In this document: piece by piece, positions 40,080 to 49,894 of the stretch | How positions within the stretch are numbered: position 1 is the first letter of the stretch | Layout of the letters: each line of letters begins with the position of its first letter | From: Insolitispirillum peregrinum | GTDB lineage: Bacteria; Pseudomonadota; Alphaproteobacteria; Rhodospirillales; Rhodospirillaceae | Direction: 5' to 3' (one strand) | Length of the DNA stretch: 64,000 bases | Assembly: GCF_042665255.1 (NCBI RefSeq) | Contig: NZ_JBHTCD010000009.1 | Program-made: the position numbers and the translations under genes | Notes under the pieces: model-generated | The model's database searches: none | The model's input: only the letters and a program-made list of their open reading frames with translations | Told to the model about the DNA's origin: nothing

Positions 40080-42589
40080 GCCACCCCTTCCAGGGTCCGC
40101 ACCGCATCGGCGGTTTCGCAGGCCAGCGCCTGCGCCGCCACCTGCTGCGCCTGCGCCAGACTGACGGTGCGCAACCGCGCCTTGACCGCCGGAATGTCGC
40201 GCGGGGTCATCGACAGTTCATCGACCCCCAGCCCCAGCAGCACCGTCGCCCCGAACGGATCACCGGCAATGCCGCCACACACCCCGACCCAGCGACCATG
40301 GGCCTTGGCACCGTCAACGGTGGCGCGGATCAACCGCAGGACCGCCGGATGCAGGCTGTCGGCTTCGGCAGCCAGATCAGGATGCTGCCGGTCAATCGCC
40401 AGCGTGTACTGGGTCAGGTCGTTGGTGCCGATCGAGAAAAAGTCCACATGGCGGGCCAGCACATCGGCCATCATCGCCGCCGCCGGAACCTCGACCATGA
40501 TGCCAACCGGCACCACCGGAGCCTGAAGCTCTTGCCGGATCTGTTCGCAGGTTTCGCGCAGGCTCAGGATTTCCGACACACTGGTGATCATCGGGAACAT
40601 GATTGACAACGCCGCGCCGTCGCGGGCAGCGCGATACAGCGCCCGCACCTGCGGCTCCAGCAGATCGGGCGAGCGCAGCAGCAGACGCGAGCCGCGCACG
40701 CCGAGGAACGGGTTTTCTTCGCGCGGCAGTTTCAGGTGCGCAACCTGCTTGTCGCCACCAATATCCAGCGCCCGCACGATCAACGGGCGGCCATCAAGCG
40801 CCTGCCCCATCGCCAGATAGGCCGCTGCCTGCTCGTCTTCGTCCGGGGCATGATCCCGTTCGAGGAACAGGAACTCGGTCCGCATCAGGCCGACCCCGTC
40901 CGCCCCTTGCGACAGGGCCATCGCCGCCTGATCGGCGCGGTTGATGTTGGCGGCAATTTCGATGCGATGACCATCGGTGGTGGTCGCTGGCAGGCTGCGC
41001 TGCTGTTCTTCGGCCGCCCGCTGGTCGGCCAGTTGCTGTTGCCATTGCCGCGCCGAGTCCAGATCGGCAGCAGTCGGATTCAGGTACAGGCAGCCGAGAT
41101 CACCATCCAGAATGCCGATGGTCCCGCTGGCAATCGACAGCAATCCGCTGTCACCGCCAACCATCGCCGGTAATCCCAGCGTCCGCGCCAGAATGGCAGT
41201 GTGCGAGGTCGGCCCGCCCAGAGCGGTCGCCAGACCGGCAATCCGCTCCTGATCCAGACCGGCCGTGTCGGACGGCGACAGGTCTTCGGCAATCAGGATC
41301 ACCGGCTCGTTCGGCAAAGCAGTCAATGAACCCAGTGGTAGGGACGGCTCCAGCCGGGCCAGAACCCGCCGCCCGACATCGCGGATATCCGCCGCCCGCG
41401 CCGCCAGAACCGGGCTGCCGACGGCAGCCAGACGGTTGGCCAGTTGTTCGACCGCCTGATGCCAGGCCCAGGCCACCCCGTGACCATCGACCATCATCTG
41501 GCAGGTCAGGGTCACCAGCTCGGGGTCATTGAGCAATTCGCTGTGAGCCTTGAAGATCGCCGCCTCGGTCTCGCCCAGTCGGCGCGCCGTATCATCGGCC
41601 AGCGTGTGCAGGCTTTCCTGTGTCAGGATCAACGCCTGTTGCAGACGGTTGCCGCCCTCGACCAGCGACTGCGGCACATCCGGGACCATCAAACGCTGTT
41701 CGGCAATCACATGGACCGGTGCCACCGCCAGTCCGGGACTGGCGGTCAGACCACTGAAACGGGGCAGAGAGCTGACCGGCTGCCAGCGTGGCCGGGCCGC
41801 CCGTGCGGCTTCCCGCCGTTCGGCCTGCGCCGCATCGGCCTTCTCCTGACTGCTCAGGCGGGTGATCACCGTCCGCATGCGGGCAATGGCGGCGGCGGCA
41901 TCTTCGCCCTGCGCCGAAATCACCAGCGCATCCCCGCAACGCGCCCCCAGTTGCAACAGTGGCACCAGCGCCTTGGCATCGGCGGCCTCACGGCCCAGAC
42001 GAACCTGAATCCGGCTGCTGAATCCCTTGGCGGCCTCGACCCAGGCATTGGCCGGACGGGCATGCAGGCCGTTGGGGTAGTCCACCGTCCAGGCAAAGCA
42101 TTCCGGCAGGTCCTGCGCCGCAATCCCGTTGGCCCCCATCGCCCGGTCTTCGGACAAGGCGCGGACAATCACCGCTGCCGAACCGGTGGCAAACAGGTCG
42201 ACCATCGCAGCATCATCCTGCATCAGGCGGGTCAGACGGCGCAGCAGGGCAATATGAGCATCGGACTGGGCGGCAATCGCCACCACCAGCCGCGCCTGCT
42301 GACCGGCATTCCAGTCAACCCCCTGCGGAACCTGCAATACCGCCACACCGGTCTGCCGGATCAGGGCACGGTCTTCGACCATCCCGTGGGGAATGGCGAC
42401 GCCATGCCCGAGGAAGGTATTCGAGACCTGCTCGCGGCGGTAAAAGCTGTCAACATAGGCCGGATCAATACATCCGGCGGCGACCAGCATCTGGGCGGCC
42501 TGAGCAATGGCGTCATTCTTGTCAACCGGCTGCGCGGCCAGGCGCACCAGTTCAGGACGAACGACGGAAGACGGACTGGAAAGAGACAT
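40076..42589 (-). CDS. fruB: Fructose PTS phosphoryl-transfer protein EIIA-HPr-EI (FPr)
   Basis: The 837-residue soluble fusion passes phosphate from PEP to FruA without separate general PTS proteins. The EIIA-Fru domain (about residues 1-145) has the phospho-histidine in GHGVAIPHGMVED. An HPr-like domain (about 165-255) has YPNGLHARPANAWVEAA. Enzyme I (about 275-837) has the phospho-histidine in GGPTSHTAILARTLGLPA and the PEP site DFFSIGTNDLTQYTLA. It is the first gene of the operon, divergent from a LacI-type regulator. Confidence 0.94.
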   Translation of the reverse strand: MSLSSPSSVVRPELVRLAAQPVDKNDAIAQAAQMLVAAGCIDPAYVDSFYRREQVSNTFLGHGVAIPHGMVEDRALIRQTGVAVLQVPQGVDWNAGQQARLVVAIAAQSDAHIALLRRLTRLMQDDAAMVDLFATGSAAVIVRALSEDRAMGANGIAAQDLPECFAWTVDYPNGLHARPANAWVEAAKGFSSRIQVRLGREAADAKALVPLLQLGARCGDALVISAQGEDAAAAIARMRTVITRLSSQEKADAAQAERREAARAARPRWQPVSSLPRFSGLTASPGLAVAPVHVIAEQRLMVPDVPQSLVEGGNRLQQALILTQESLHTLADDTARRLGETEAAIFKAHSELLNDPELVTLTCQMMVDGHGVAWAWHQAVEQLANRLAAVGSPVLAARAADIRDVGRRVLARLEPSLPLGSLTALPNEPVILIAEDLSPSDTAGLDQERIAGLATALGGPTSHTAILARTLGLPAMVGGDSGLLSIASGTIGILDGDLGCLYLNPTAADLDSARQWQQQLADQRAAEEQQRSLPATTTDGHRIEIAANINRADQAAMALSQGADGVGLMRTEFLFLERDHAPDEDEQAAAYLAMGQALDGRPLIVRALDIGGDKQVAHLKLPREENPFLGVRGSRLLLRSPDLLEPQVRALYRAARDGAALSIMFPMITSVSEILSLRETCEQIRQELQAPVVPVGIMVEVPAAAMMADVLARHVDFFSIGTNDLTQYTLAIDRQHPDLAAEADSLHPAVLRLIRATVDGAKAHGRWVGVCGGIAGDPFGATVLLGLGVDELSMTPRDIPAVKARLRTVSLAQAQQVAAQALACETADAVRTLEGVA

Positions 42590-42866
42590 GGCGTTCCTCG
42601 CATGAGCTTCTTGCCGGAAGGCTCTGGCGGGGAGGAACCGCTGCGCCCTGCCGGGGGAGTTTGGTCAGCGCAGGACATCCACCTCGTGCAAACGGACCCT
42701 CCGCGCCCGCCCGTAGCGGGTCATCGCCCCCCGAAGGGGCCGGGCGAGCACGGAGGCATCCGGCGGCAAGACGCTTGGGCAACATCACAACAGCTAAAAG
42801 CGGGGGACACCTGTTGTAACGCTGAGGCAAGCCCGACGGGAGGAACGCCCTGGCCGATACCCCTAG

Positions 42867-43021
42867 TGAAAACGATTACAGTTGTTCTGTCAATGGCCCT
42901 TTTCTCATACATGAAAGATTTTATTCACGTATACTCAAACAACTTTTGCGGTGCAAAACATGCCTTTACCTTGCGTTCCGGCCCAAAGTCCGGCACCATC
43001 GGACAACCTGTTGAAAACGAT
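42867..43021. promoter_or_regulatory. Two Cra/FruR-like half sites between fruB and the regulator
   Basis: TGAAAACGAT occurs twice in the 444-base divergent gap, at 42867-42876 and 43012-43021. The first continues as TGAAAA-CG-ATTACA, an imperfect palindrome with the central CG of LacI-family sites and similar to the Cra/FruR core TGAAACG. One copy faces fruB, the other lies 13 bases before the regulator's ATG and could serve autoregulation. The gap has no gene. Confidence 0.5.
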
Positions 43022-43033
43022 CCCAGCTTGACA

Positions 43034-44014
43034 ATGACCAGTATCAAAGACGTCGCCCTCCATGCCGGAGTTTCGGTGGCTACCGTGTCCCGTGCCCTGG
43101 GGAATGGTCCGGTCAGCACGGCCTTGCGCGAACGTGTCGAGGCCGCCATTGCCGCGACCGGCTATCATCCCAACCTGTCGGCCCGCCGACTCCGCTCCCA
43201 GCACACCCGGACGGTGGGGCTGGTGGTGTCCGATATCCGCAACCCGTTTTTCACCGCCGTCAGCCGTGCAGTCGAAGAAGCCGCCTATCAGGCCGACATG
43301 CGGGTCATTCTGTGCAATACCGATGAAAATCCCGAACGCGAGGCCCTGTACCTGCGCCTGATGCAGGAAGAACGGGTCAGCGGGATGATCTATGCGCCGA
43401 CCAGCACCATGAGCAACCGCCTGCCAGCCAACGGCTTTGGCTTTCCGACCGTGCTGATCGACCGCTGCCCGGAAGACTGCTCCTATGACGCGGTGGTGCT
43501 GGACAATCACGAGGCTGCCAGCCAACTGGTGCAGCATCTGCTGGCGCAGGGCTATCGCCACATTGGCGGCCTGTTCGGCAATACGTCAACCACCGGGGCA
43601 CAGCGTCACGCCGGCTTTGCCGAAACGCTGGCCGCAGCAGGTCTGCCCGCCCCGACCCGTTTCATCGCCCCCCGCACCGAAGCCGCCGAGAGCGCGACCC
43701 GCGACTGGTTGGTCAGCGGTCAGCATCCGCAGGCCCTGCTGGCCAGCAACGGGCAAATTCTGGCCGGGATGGTCCGCGCCCTGCGCAACCTGCGGACACA
43801 GATCCCGCACGAACTGGCGGTGGTCGGCTTTGACAACGAACCATGGACCGAACTGGTCGGCCCCGGCCTGACGGTGATCGAACAACCGGTGGACGAAATC
43901 GGGCAGACCGCCATGGACCTGTTGTTTGAACGGATGAAAACCCCCACCCGCCCGGCTCGCCGCATCGTCCTGCAAGGCCGCTGTATTGTCCGGGGCTCCA
44001 GCGTTACCCGATAA
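43034..44014 (+). CDS. LacI-family regulator, probable fructose operon regulator (FruR/Cra-like)
   Basis: The 326-residue protein has an N-terminal LacI helix-turn-helix (IKDVALHAGVSVATVSRALG) and a hinge helix ending SARRLRSQHT. The periplasmic-binding-protein-like ligand domain follows (TVGLVVSDIRNPFFTAVSRA onward). It is divergent from fruB and two TGAAAACGAT sites lie between, so control of fruBKA by fructose-1-phosphate or a similar metabolite is the natural inference. Start 43034 begins exactly at the helix-turn-helix. A strong bidirectional terminator follows. Confidence 0.8.
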   Translation: MTSIKDVALHAGVSVATVSRALGNGPVSTALRERVEAAIAATGYHPNLSARRLRSQHTRTVGLVVSDIRNPFFTAVSRAVEEAAYQADMRVILCNTDENPEREALYLRLMQEERVSGMIYAPTSTMSNRLPANGFGFPTVLIDRCPEDCSYDAVVLDNHEAASQLVQHLLAQGYRHIGGLFGNTSTTGAQRHAGFAETLAAAGLPAPTRFIAPRTEAAESATRDWLVSGQHPQALLASNGQILAGMVRALRNLRTQIPHELAVVGFDNEPWTELVGPGLTVIEQPVDEIGQTAMDLLFERMKTPTRPARRIVLQGRCIVRGSSVTR

Positions 44015-44021
44015 GGGGCCA

Positions 44022-44066
44022 CGATAAAAAAAAGGGCGCTGCACCATGGCAGCGCCCTTTTTATCG
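44022..44066. terminator. Bidirectional terminator between the LacI-type regulator and kup
   Basis: AAAGGGCGCTGC and GCAGCGCCCTTT form the stem, with A-rich sequence before and TTTTTATC after. It can stop both the rightward regulator transcript and the leftward kup transcript, which converge here. Confidence 0.9.
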
Positions 44067-44078
44067 TCAGCCCCCCCA

Positions 44079-45992
44079 TTACAGGAACGTCTGCCCCCCC
44101 AGTTCGACCACCCGGTTGGGCGGCAACTGGAAATAGTCAGTGGCACTGGCCGCCGTGCGCGCCATCCAGCTGAACAGGCCAGCTTTCCACCACGGCAACG
44201 GCGAGCGGCCATTGACCATGATGTTGTCGCGCGACAGGAAATAGGACATCGCCAGCGGCTCGTAAAAGAACCCCAACTGGGCCTCGGTCGCCCGCGCCAG
44301 AGTGCGCGGAATGTTGATCGCTTCCATATAGCCATAGCGCAGGAACATCCGCTGCACCCCCGGCGACAGCTCGTGGCGCACCACTTTCTGCTCCTGCGGG
44401 ATCACCGGCACCTCTTCCATTGATACGGTCAGGAAGATCATCCGCTCGTGGATCACCTTGTTGTGCTTGACGTTATGCAGCAACGACAGCGGCGCCCCCT
44501 GCCCCGGCCCCATCAGGAACACCGCATGGCCCGGAACCCGCACCGTGGACGGTGACAGGTGCGACAGGAAATCCTCCAGCGGCATGGTATCCTGTTCCTG
44601 CGCCGCCGCCAAAGCCCGCCGCCCGGCCTGCCACGCCATCATGATCACGAACAACACCGCCGCAATCACCAGCGGCAACCAGCCACCATCCGGCACCTTG
44701 ATGATGTTGGCCGAAAACAGCGCCACATCCAGCACGCCGAACACCAGACAGGCGACCACGATCCGCCATGTTGCCCATTTCCACAGATAGCGCATCGCCA
44801 CGGCAATCATCGTCAGGGTGATCACCATCACCGTGGTCACCGCCACCCCATAGGCGGCGGCCAGATTGGACGAGGTCTGGAAAATCGGCACCAGGGCGAC
44901 GACCACCACCATCAGCGTCCAGTTGACGAACGGAATGTAGATCTGCCCCATGTGGTCTTTCGAGGTATGCACGATCCGCATCCGCGGCAGAAACCCCAGA
45001 TGAATGGCCTGCCAGGTCAGCGAGAACGCTCCGGAAATCACCGCCTGCGAAGCAATGATGGTGGCACAGGTGGCCAGTATCACCATCGGCACCAGCATGA
45101 TCTTGGGGATCATGTAAAAGAATGGATTCCCGACCAGCGTCGGGTCATGCAGGATCAGCGCTCCCTGCCCGAGATAGTTCAGGATCAGCGACGGCAAGAC
45201 GATCAGATACCAGGTCAGGCGGATTGGCCGCCGCCCGAAATGCCCCATGTCGGCATACAGGGCCTCGGCGCCGGTAATCGCCAGCACCACCGACCCCAGC
45301 ACGGAAAAGCCATGCAGGCCATTGGTCATCAGGAACTTGATGGCGTAATGCGGACTGAACGCCGCCATCACCGTCGGAGCCTGCCCGATGGTACGCACCC
45401 CCAGATAGCCAATCGCCAGAAACCATACCAGCGTGATCGGGCCAAACACCTTGCCAACACCATCGGTCCCCAGCCGTTGCATGGCGAACAGACCGATCAG
45501 GATGGCAACGGTAATCACATCGACATAGCTGTCCATTTGGGGTACGGCGATTTCCAGCCCTTCGATGGCCGACATCACCGACATGGCGGGGGTAATGACG
45601 CTGTCACCGTAAAACAGGCAGGCAGCCAGCAAGCCCAGAATGGTGACCACCCCGGACAGACGCGGCTTGTCGGTCAGAACACGATGAATCACCGACAACA
45701 AGGCGAACGCGCCACCTTCGCCACGGTTATCCGCTCGCATCACAAAAACGACATATTTGGTGGACACCACCAGCGTGATTGACCAGATGGCCAGCGACAG
45801 AATCCCCAGCACGTTCCCCTGAGTGATTGGCAGACCGTGTTCCGGAGAAAAGGATTCCTTCAGGGCGTAAAGAGGGCTGGTTCCGATGTCACCAAAAACA
45901 ACACCCAGCGCCCCCAGCATCAAGGCAGACAAGGCAGGGGGGCGGGACGCGGTGGAGTCCTGAGTCACGATTGCTCTCAATGGCAGCCTCAA
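44079..45992 (-). CDS. kup: Low-affinity potassium uptake protein Kup
   Basis: The 637-residue inner-membrane K+/H+ symporter belongs to the KUP/HAK/KT family. The first membrane segment reads LGVVFGDIGTSPLYALKE, the family signature, with a second mark NRGEGGAFALLSVI. About 12 membrane segments occupy residues 25-450 and a cytoplasmic tail follows. The start is uncertain: TTG 45992 gives the longest form, and GTG 45968 (VTQDSTASR) is a good alternative. A second potassium system (kdp) lies at the right edge of the window. Confidence 0.9.
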   Translation of the reverse strand: MRLPLRAIVTQDSTASRPPALSALMLGALGVVFGDIGTSPLYALKESFSPEHGLPITQGNVLGILSLAIWSITLVVSTKYVVFVMRADNRGEGGAFALLSVIHRVLTDKPRLSGVVTILGLLAACLFYGDSVITPAMSVMSAIEGLEIAVPQMDSYVDVITVAILIGLFAMQRLGTDGVGKVFGPITLVWFLAIGYLGVRTIGQAPTVMAAFSPHYAIKFLMTNGLHGFSVLGSVVLAITGAEALYADMGHFGRRPIRLTWYLIVLPSLILNYLGQGALILHDPTLVGNPFFYMIPKIMLVPMVILATCATIIASQAVISGAFSLTWQAIHLGFLPRMRIVHTSKDHMGQIYIPFVNWTLMVVVVALVPIFQTSSNLAAAYGVAVTTVMVITLTMIAVAMRYLWKWATWRIVVACLVFGVLDVALFSANIIKVPDGGWLPLVIAAVLFVIMMAWQAGRRALAAAQEQDTMPLEDFLSHLSPSTVRVPGHAVFLMGPGQGAPLSLLHNVKHNKVIHERMIFLTVSMEEVPVIPQEQKVVRHELSPGVQRMFLRYGYMEAINIPRTLARATEAQLGFFYEPLAMSYFLSRDNIMVNGRSPLPWWKAGLFSWMARTAASATDYFQLPPNRVVELGGQTFL

Positions 45993-46359
45993 TCAACCTT
46001 TCATGCTTAGCACCTTTGCGCGGTGCAGCAAGGAGAATATTTTCCCGCCCGTTCCTTTCGGAGTCGGACCGAAAGATGATTGTGCACTGCCGCATTTTCG
46101 GAATGGCAGCCATGAAAAGACCACAGCTTGTCTGTTTTCACAGGTGACGTAACGTCATGGTGCTTTTTCCTTGCCGTGATTCGTCTTATCCAACATTACT
46201 CATTCGTAACCAATGAAACAGTTTTCCAGCAAAGATGTTTCATCCCCTATCGCCTTGAGAAAGTTCTATTATGCGTAAAATTGAATATTTAGTGAGTGTA
46301 TTCAAGCACCCCACCATGCGCACAAAAATTACAAAAGATGCCCGGTGAAACATTATAAA

Positions 46360-46375
46360 ATAATAACCGTATTAT
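46360..46375. promoter_or_regulatory. AT-rich inverted repeat upstream of dctA
   Basis: ATAATA-ACCG-TATTAT lies about 150 bases before dctA and may be an operator or a promoter core. A run of seven AG dinucleotides (46469-46482) sits further down the leader. The whole 531-base gap between kup and dctA is AT-rich in its middle and has no gene. Confidence 0.35.
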
Positions 46376-46523
46376 AGGGACCTCTACGTTCTGTCGTTTG
46401 CAAGCCCGCTCTCTTTTGATAAGAGGCTATCGCGTCCTGGCGCGTGGGGATCGGGAAACCACCCCCAAAGAGAGAGAGAGAGGCCCGCAAGGGTGGCCAC
46501 GGACGGGTTTACAGGAGAACGGA

Positions 46524-47813
46524 ATGCACACGCCTCATTCGGCCCCCGTGCCGCACGGCAAGATCCCATTTTACAAGATGCTCTATGTGCAGGTGCTGGT
46601 GGCGATCGCCATTGGTATCGCCCTTGGACATTTTTACCCCTCGCTTGGCATCGAGTTGAAGCCGCTGGGGGATGCCTTCATTCGTCTGGTGAAGATGATC
46701 ATCGCGCCGGTGATCTTCCTGACCGTGGCGACCGGCATTGCCGGGATGTCTGATTTGCAAAAGGTCGGTCGCGTTGCGGGTAAGGCAATGCTGTACTTCC
46801 TGACCTTTTCGACCCTGGCGCTGATCATCGGCATGGTGGTGGCGAACGTCATCCATCCGGGCAGCGGGATGAACATCGACCCCAAGACCCTTGATGCCAA
46901 GGCCGTCGCCGATTACGCCACCAAGGCGCATGAACAGACCGTTGTCAAATTCCTGATGGACATCATCCCGACCACCATTGTCGGGGCGTTCTCCAGCGGG
47001 GACATCCTGCAGGTGTTGTTCTTCTCGGTGCTGTTCGGCATTTCGCTGGCGATGATCGGCGATCAGGCCCGCCCGGTGACCGAGTTCCTGCACGGCCTGA
47101 CCCTGCCGATTTTCAAGCTGGTTGCCATCCTGATGAAGGCCGCGCCAGTCGGAGCCTTTGGGGCGATGGCCTTTACCATCGGCAAGTACGGGATCGCCTC
47201 GATCTCGAACCTGCTGTTCCTGATTGGCACCTTCTACCTGACCTCGCTGTTGTTCGTGCTGGTGGTTCTGGGGGCGGTTGCCAAGTACAACGGCTTCTCG
47301 ATCTTCGCGCTGCTGCGCTACATCCGTGAAGAGCTGCTGCTGGTTCTGGGTACCTCGTCGTCCGAAGCCGCCCTGCCCAGCCTGATGGAAAAGATGGAAA
47401 AGGCCGGCTGCAAGCGCTCGGTCGTTGGTCTGGTGATCCCCACCGGCTATTCCTTCAACCTTGACGGCACCAACATCTACATGACCCTGGCCGCCCTGTT
47501 TATCGCCCAGGCGATGAACATCGACCTGTCGATCGGCGACCAGATCACCCTGCTGCTGGTGGCGATGCTCAGCTCCAAGGGCGCGGCCGGGATCACCGGT
47601 GCAGGCTTCATCACCCTCGCCGCCACCCTGTCGGTGGTGCCGTCGGTGCCGGTCACCGGCATGGTGCTGATCCTTGGTGTTGACCGCTTCATGTCCGAAT
47701 GCCGTGCCCTGACCAACTTTGTTGGCAACGCGGTGGCGACAATCGTCGTTGCCCGTTGGGAAAAAGAACTGGATACCGAAAAGCTGCAGGCGGCTCTGGC
47801 CAAAAAGGCCTGA
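46524..47813 (+). CDS. dctA: C4-dicarboxylate/H+(Na+) symporter DctA
   Basis: The 429-residue inner-membrane carrier takes up succinate, fumarate and malate. It has the DAACS-family signatures GTSSSEAALPSLMEKMEK (serine-rich hairpin) and PTGYSFNLDGTNIYMTLAAL, plus eight helices and two re-entrant loops as usual. AGGAGA is nine bases before ATG 46524. DctA genes are often controlled by sigma54 and DctB/DctD. No such pair is in this window and no clear -24/-12 was found upstream. Confidence 0.93.
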   Translation: MHTPHSAPVPHGKIPFYKMLYVQVLVAIAIGIALGHFYPSLGIELKPLGDAFIRLVKMIIAPVIFLTVATGIAGMSDLQKVGRVAGKAMLYFLTFSTLALIIGMVVANVIHPGSGMNIDPKTLDAKAVADYATKAHEQTVVKFLMDIIPTTIVGAFSSGDILQVLFFSVLFGISLAMIGDQARPVTEFLHGLTLPIFKLVAILMKAAPVGAFGAMAFTIGKYGIASISNLLFLIGTFYLTSLLFVLVVLGAVAKYNGFSIFALLRYIREELLLVLGTSSSEAALPSLMEKMEKAGCKRSVVGLVIPTGYSFNLDGTNIYMTLAALFIAQAMNIDLSIGDQITLLLVAMLSSKGAAGITGAGFITLAATLSVVPSVPVTGMVLILGVDRFMSECRALTNFVGNAVATIVVARWEKELDTEKLQAALAKKA

Positions 47814-47844
47814 TCCCCCCTGCAGTTTGTTTCCGTGCTGAACG

Positions 47845-47877
47845 ACGCCGCTGCGTACACTCGCAGCGGCGTTTTTC
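47845..47877 (+). terminator. Intrinsic terminator after dctA
   Basis: ACGCCGCTGCG (47845-47855) pairs with CGCAGCGGCGT (47862-47872), followed by TTTTCATTTTT. Confidence 0.9.
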
Positions 47878-48016
47878 ATTTTTGGCTCATGCGATGGAAA
47901 AGACCATTTTTCATGCAATTTAATTGACCGCACAATAAAACATCATACAGTGCAGCACCACAGGTAGACTCATGCGACAAAAAGTATAATCACCATCTTT
48001 TCAAGGGTTTCCCGCC

Positions 48017-49054
48017 ATGCCGGATCGCATCCTTGGCCTTGCCACCAAAATGTCAGACCTGACCACCGCCAAAGTCAGCGAAATTCAAGGTGTGACCAGA
48101 GCCACCAGATTGCTGGCCCTGAACGCACTGATCGAAGCCACCCGTGCGGGCGACGCCGGGAAAGGTTTTGCAGTGGTGGCCCACGAGGTGAACGGCATTT
48201 CAGAACGGGTGACCAAAATCGCCCACGAACTGCGCCTGATGTTCGAACACGAGGTGGCAGAGCTGCAAAGCACCGCCGGGCAGGTGCGCGGGGCCCGGTT
48301 GGCCGATCTGGCGTCCTATGTGATCGAAGTGATCGACCGCAACCTGTACGAACGCTCGTGCGATGTGCGCTGGTGGGCCACCGACAGTGCGATGACCGAC
48401 CTGTGCAGCCAGCCAGATGACGCCGTGGCACGACAGCACGCCAACCAGCGGCTGGCAGTGATTTTGGGGGCCTATACGGTTTATCTCGATTTGTGGGTCA
48501 CCGATGCCGACGGCACCATCATCGCCAGTGGTCGCCCGGACCAGTATCCCGTCACGGGTCAGTCGGTACGCCACGAGCGCTGGTTCCAGGCGGCGATGAA
48601 GACCGCCTCGGGCGATGACTTTGTCGTCGATGACATCCGGCGCGCGCCTTTGCTGGGAGACCGCCCCGTAGCCACCTATGCCACCGCCATCCGCGCCGAC
48701 AGTGCCAGCAACAGCCCGGCCATCGGTACGTTGGGCATCTTTTTCGACTGGGAAACCCAATCGGCCTCGGTGGTCAATTCGCTGCGCCTGACCGAAGAAG
48801 AAAAAAGCCGCACCCGTGTTGTTCTGCTGGACCGCACCCATCATGTGATTGCCGCCTCGGACAATCGCGGAGTGCTGGAAGAGCACTTTCCCCTGCGCCT
48901 GATCGACGGCACCCGTGGCAGCTATGGCCAACCTGACGGCACCATGATCGGCTATGCCCTGACGCCGGGTTTTGAAACCTATCGCGGGCTGGGGTGGTAT
49001 GGCGTACTGGTGCAATCGCCCGCCCCAACCGGACAGGACTATTATTTCACCTGA
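48017..49054 (+). CDS. Chemoreceptor-like protein with signalling tip before a Cache sensor
   Basis: The 345-residue soluble protein has domains in an unusual order. Residues about 10-75 are a short MCP signalling hairpin (ATRLLALNALIEATRAGDAG then KGFAVVAHEV). Residues about 95-340 form a Cache/PAS-like sensor (VYLDLWVTDADGTIIASGRP, RHERWFQAAMKTASGDDFVV, TYATAIRADS). There is no membrane segment and no adaptation helix bundle of normal length. It may sense a ligand in the cytoplasm and engage receptor arrays through the tip. No functional precedent is claimed. The last 13 bases overlap the convergent gene at 49042. Confidence 0.7.
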   Translation: MPDRILGLATKMSDLTTAKVSEIQGVTRATRLLALNALIEATRAGDAGKGFAVVAHEVNGISERVTKIAHELRLMFEHEVAELQSTAGQVRGARLADLASYVIEVIDRNLYERSCDVRWWATDSAMTDLCSQPDDAVARQHANQRLAVILGAYTVYLDLWVTDADGTIIASGRPDQYPVTGQSVRHERWFQAAMKTASGDDFVVDDIRRAPLLGDRPVATYATAIRADSASNSPAIGTLGIFFDWETQSASVVNSLRLTEEEKSRTRVVLLDRTHHVIAASDNRGVLEEHFPLRLIDGTRGSYGQPDGTMIGYALTPGFETYRGLGWYGVLVQSPAPTGQDYYFT

Positions 49055-49860
49055 CCCTCTGCTGCCATTGCAGGGGCGGGCCACAGGGTCGGAATGCGAT
49101 CGGTCAGCCAGTATGCCAGCAGTCCAACGACTTCATGCCCCAACAGCCCCCCTGCGCTGAATCCTTCGCGACGGCCCACACCCCATTCCACCTGTGGCGG
49201 GGTGCGATAGTCCACCGCCCACGGCTGGGGCACCCAGCCCGTTGCCTGAAAACAGCCAACCGCCCGCGCCATGTGAAAGGCCGAGGTGATCAGCACCCAT
49301 TTGTCCGCTGGACGGTCGTGAAACAGGGCAGCGACGTCACGGGCATTTTCCGCCGTATTGCGCGATCTGGTTTCCAGCACGATCCGCGCCGGGTCCAGCC
49401 CCAGACCGGTGGCAAGCCGATAGGCCAGCTCGCCCTCGTTTTCCCCTTGCGGGTCCAGCAGCCCGGAAAAGCCGCTGAACACCACCTTGGCACGGGGATA
49501 GTCGCGCGCCAGCCGCAGAGCTTCGGTGAATCGCTCGGCCCCGCTGCCCAGCACGATTTCCCCCCGGCCATTGTTGCTGGCCGCCTGATCAATGGCCCCG
49601 CCCAGCACAATGATCCCCTCGGGGCCGTCATCCTGCTGCCAGACCGTAGCGTGCGGTATGCGGTTTTCCAGCCAGTTCAACCCCATCGGGGCCAGCGTTG
49701 AATAATCGCCAACCCCCAGCCACAGCAATGCCAACACCAGCCAGACCCGCGGGCTTCGCTTGCGCAGACTGGCCAGCAATGCCAGCGCCAGCAGAACCAG
49801 CAACAGGAATTGCGGAGACAGGGCAACGCTCAGGACTTTGGACAAGACAAAAAACATCAC
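49042..49860 (-). CDS. YdcF/ElyC-type DUF218 membrane protein
   Basis: The 272-residue protein has two N-terminal membrane segments (about residues 5-28 and 38-55) and a DUF218 domain. That domain shows EGIIVLGGAIDQ, FSGFSGLLDP, ETRSRNTAENARD and WVLITSAFHMARAV in the usual order. Relatives (ElyC, SanA, YdcF) act in envelope and peptidoglycan homeostasis; the exact reaction is unknown. It could be the first gene of no larger unit: the bestrophin-like gene ends 34 bases upstream of its start, in the same direction. Confidence 0.8.
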   Translation of the reverse strand: MMFFVLSKVLSVALSPQFLLLVLLALALLASLRKRSPRVWLVLALLWLGVGDYSTLAPMGLNWLENRIPHATVWQQDDGPEGIIVLGGAIDQAASNNGRGEIVLGSGAERFTEALRLARDYPRAKVVFSGFSGLLDPQGENEGELAYRLATGLGLDPARIVLETRSRNTAENARDVAALFHDRPADKWVLITSAFHMARAVGCFQATGWVPQPWAVDYRTPPQVEWGVGRREGFSAGGLLGHEVVGLLAYWLTDRIPTLWPAPAMAAEGQVK

Positions 49861-49894
49861 CGCCTCCAGCAGGGGCAGAGCAGCCGGTAAACGG

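Noticed and set aside
46381..46523. A riboswitch in the dctA leader
   Set aside because: Small hairpins and an AG run are present, but no known riboswitch core was recognised.
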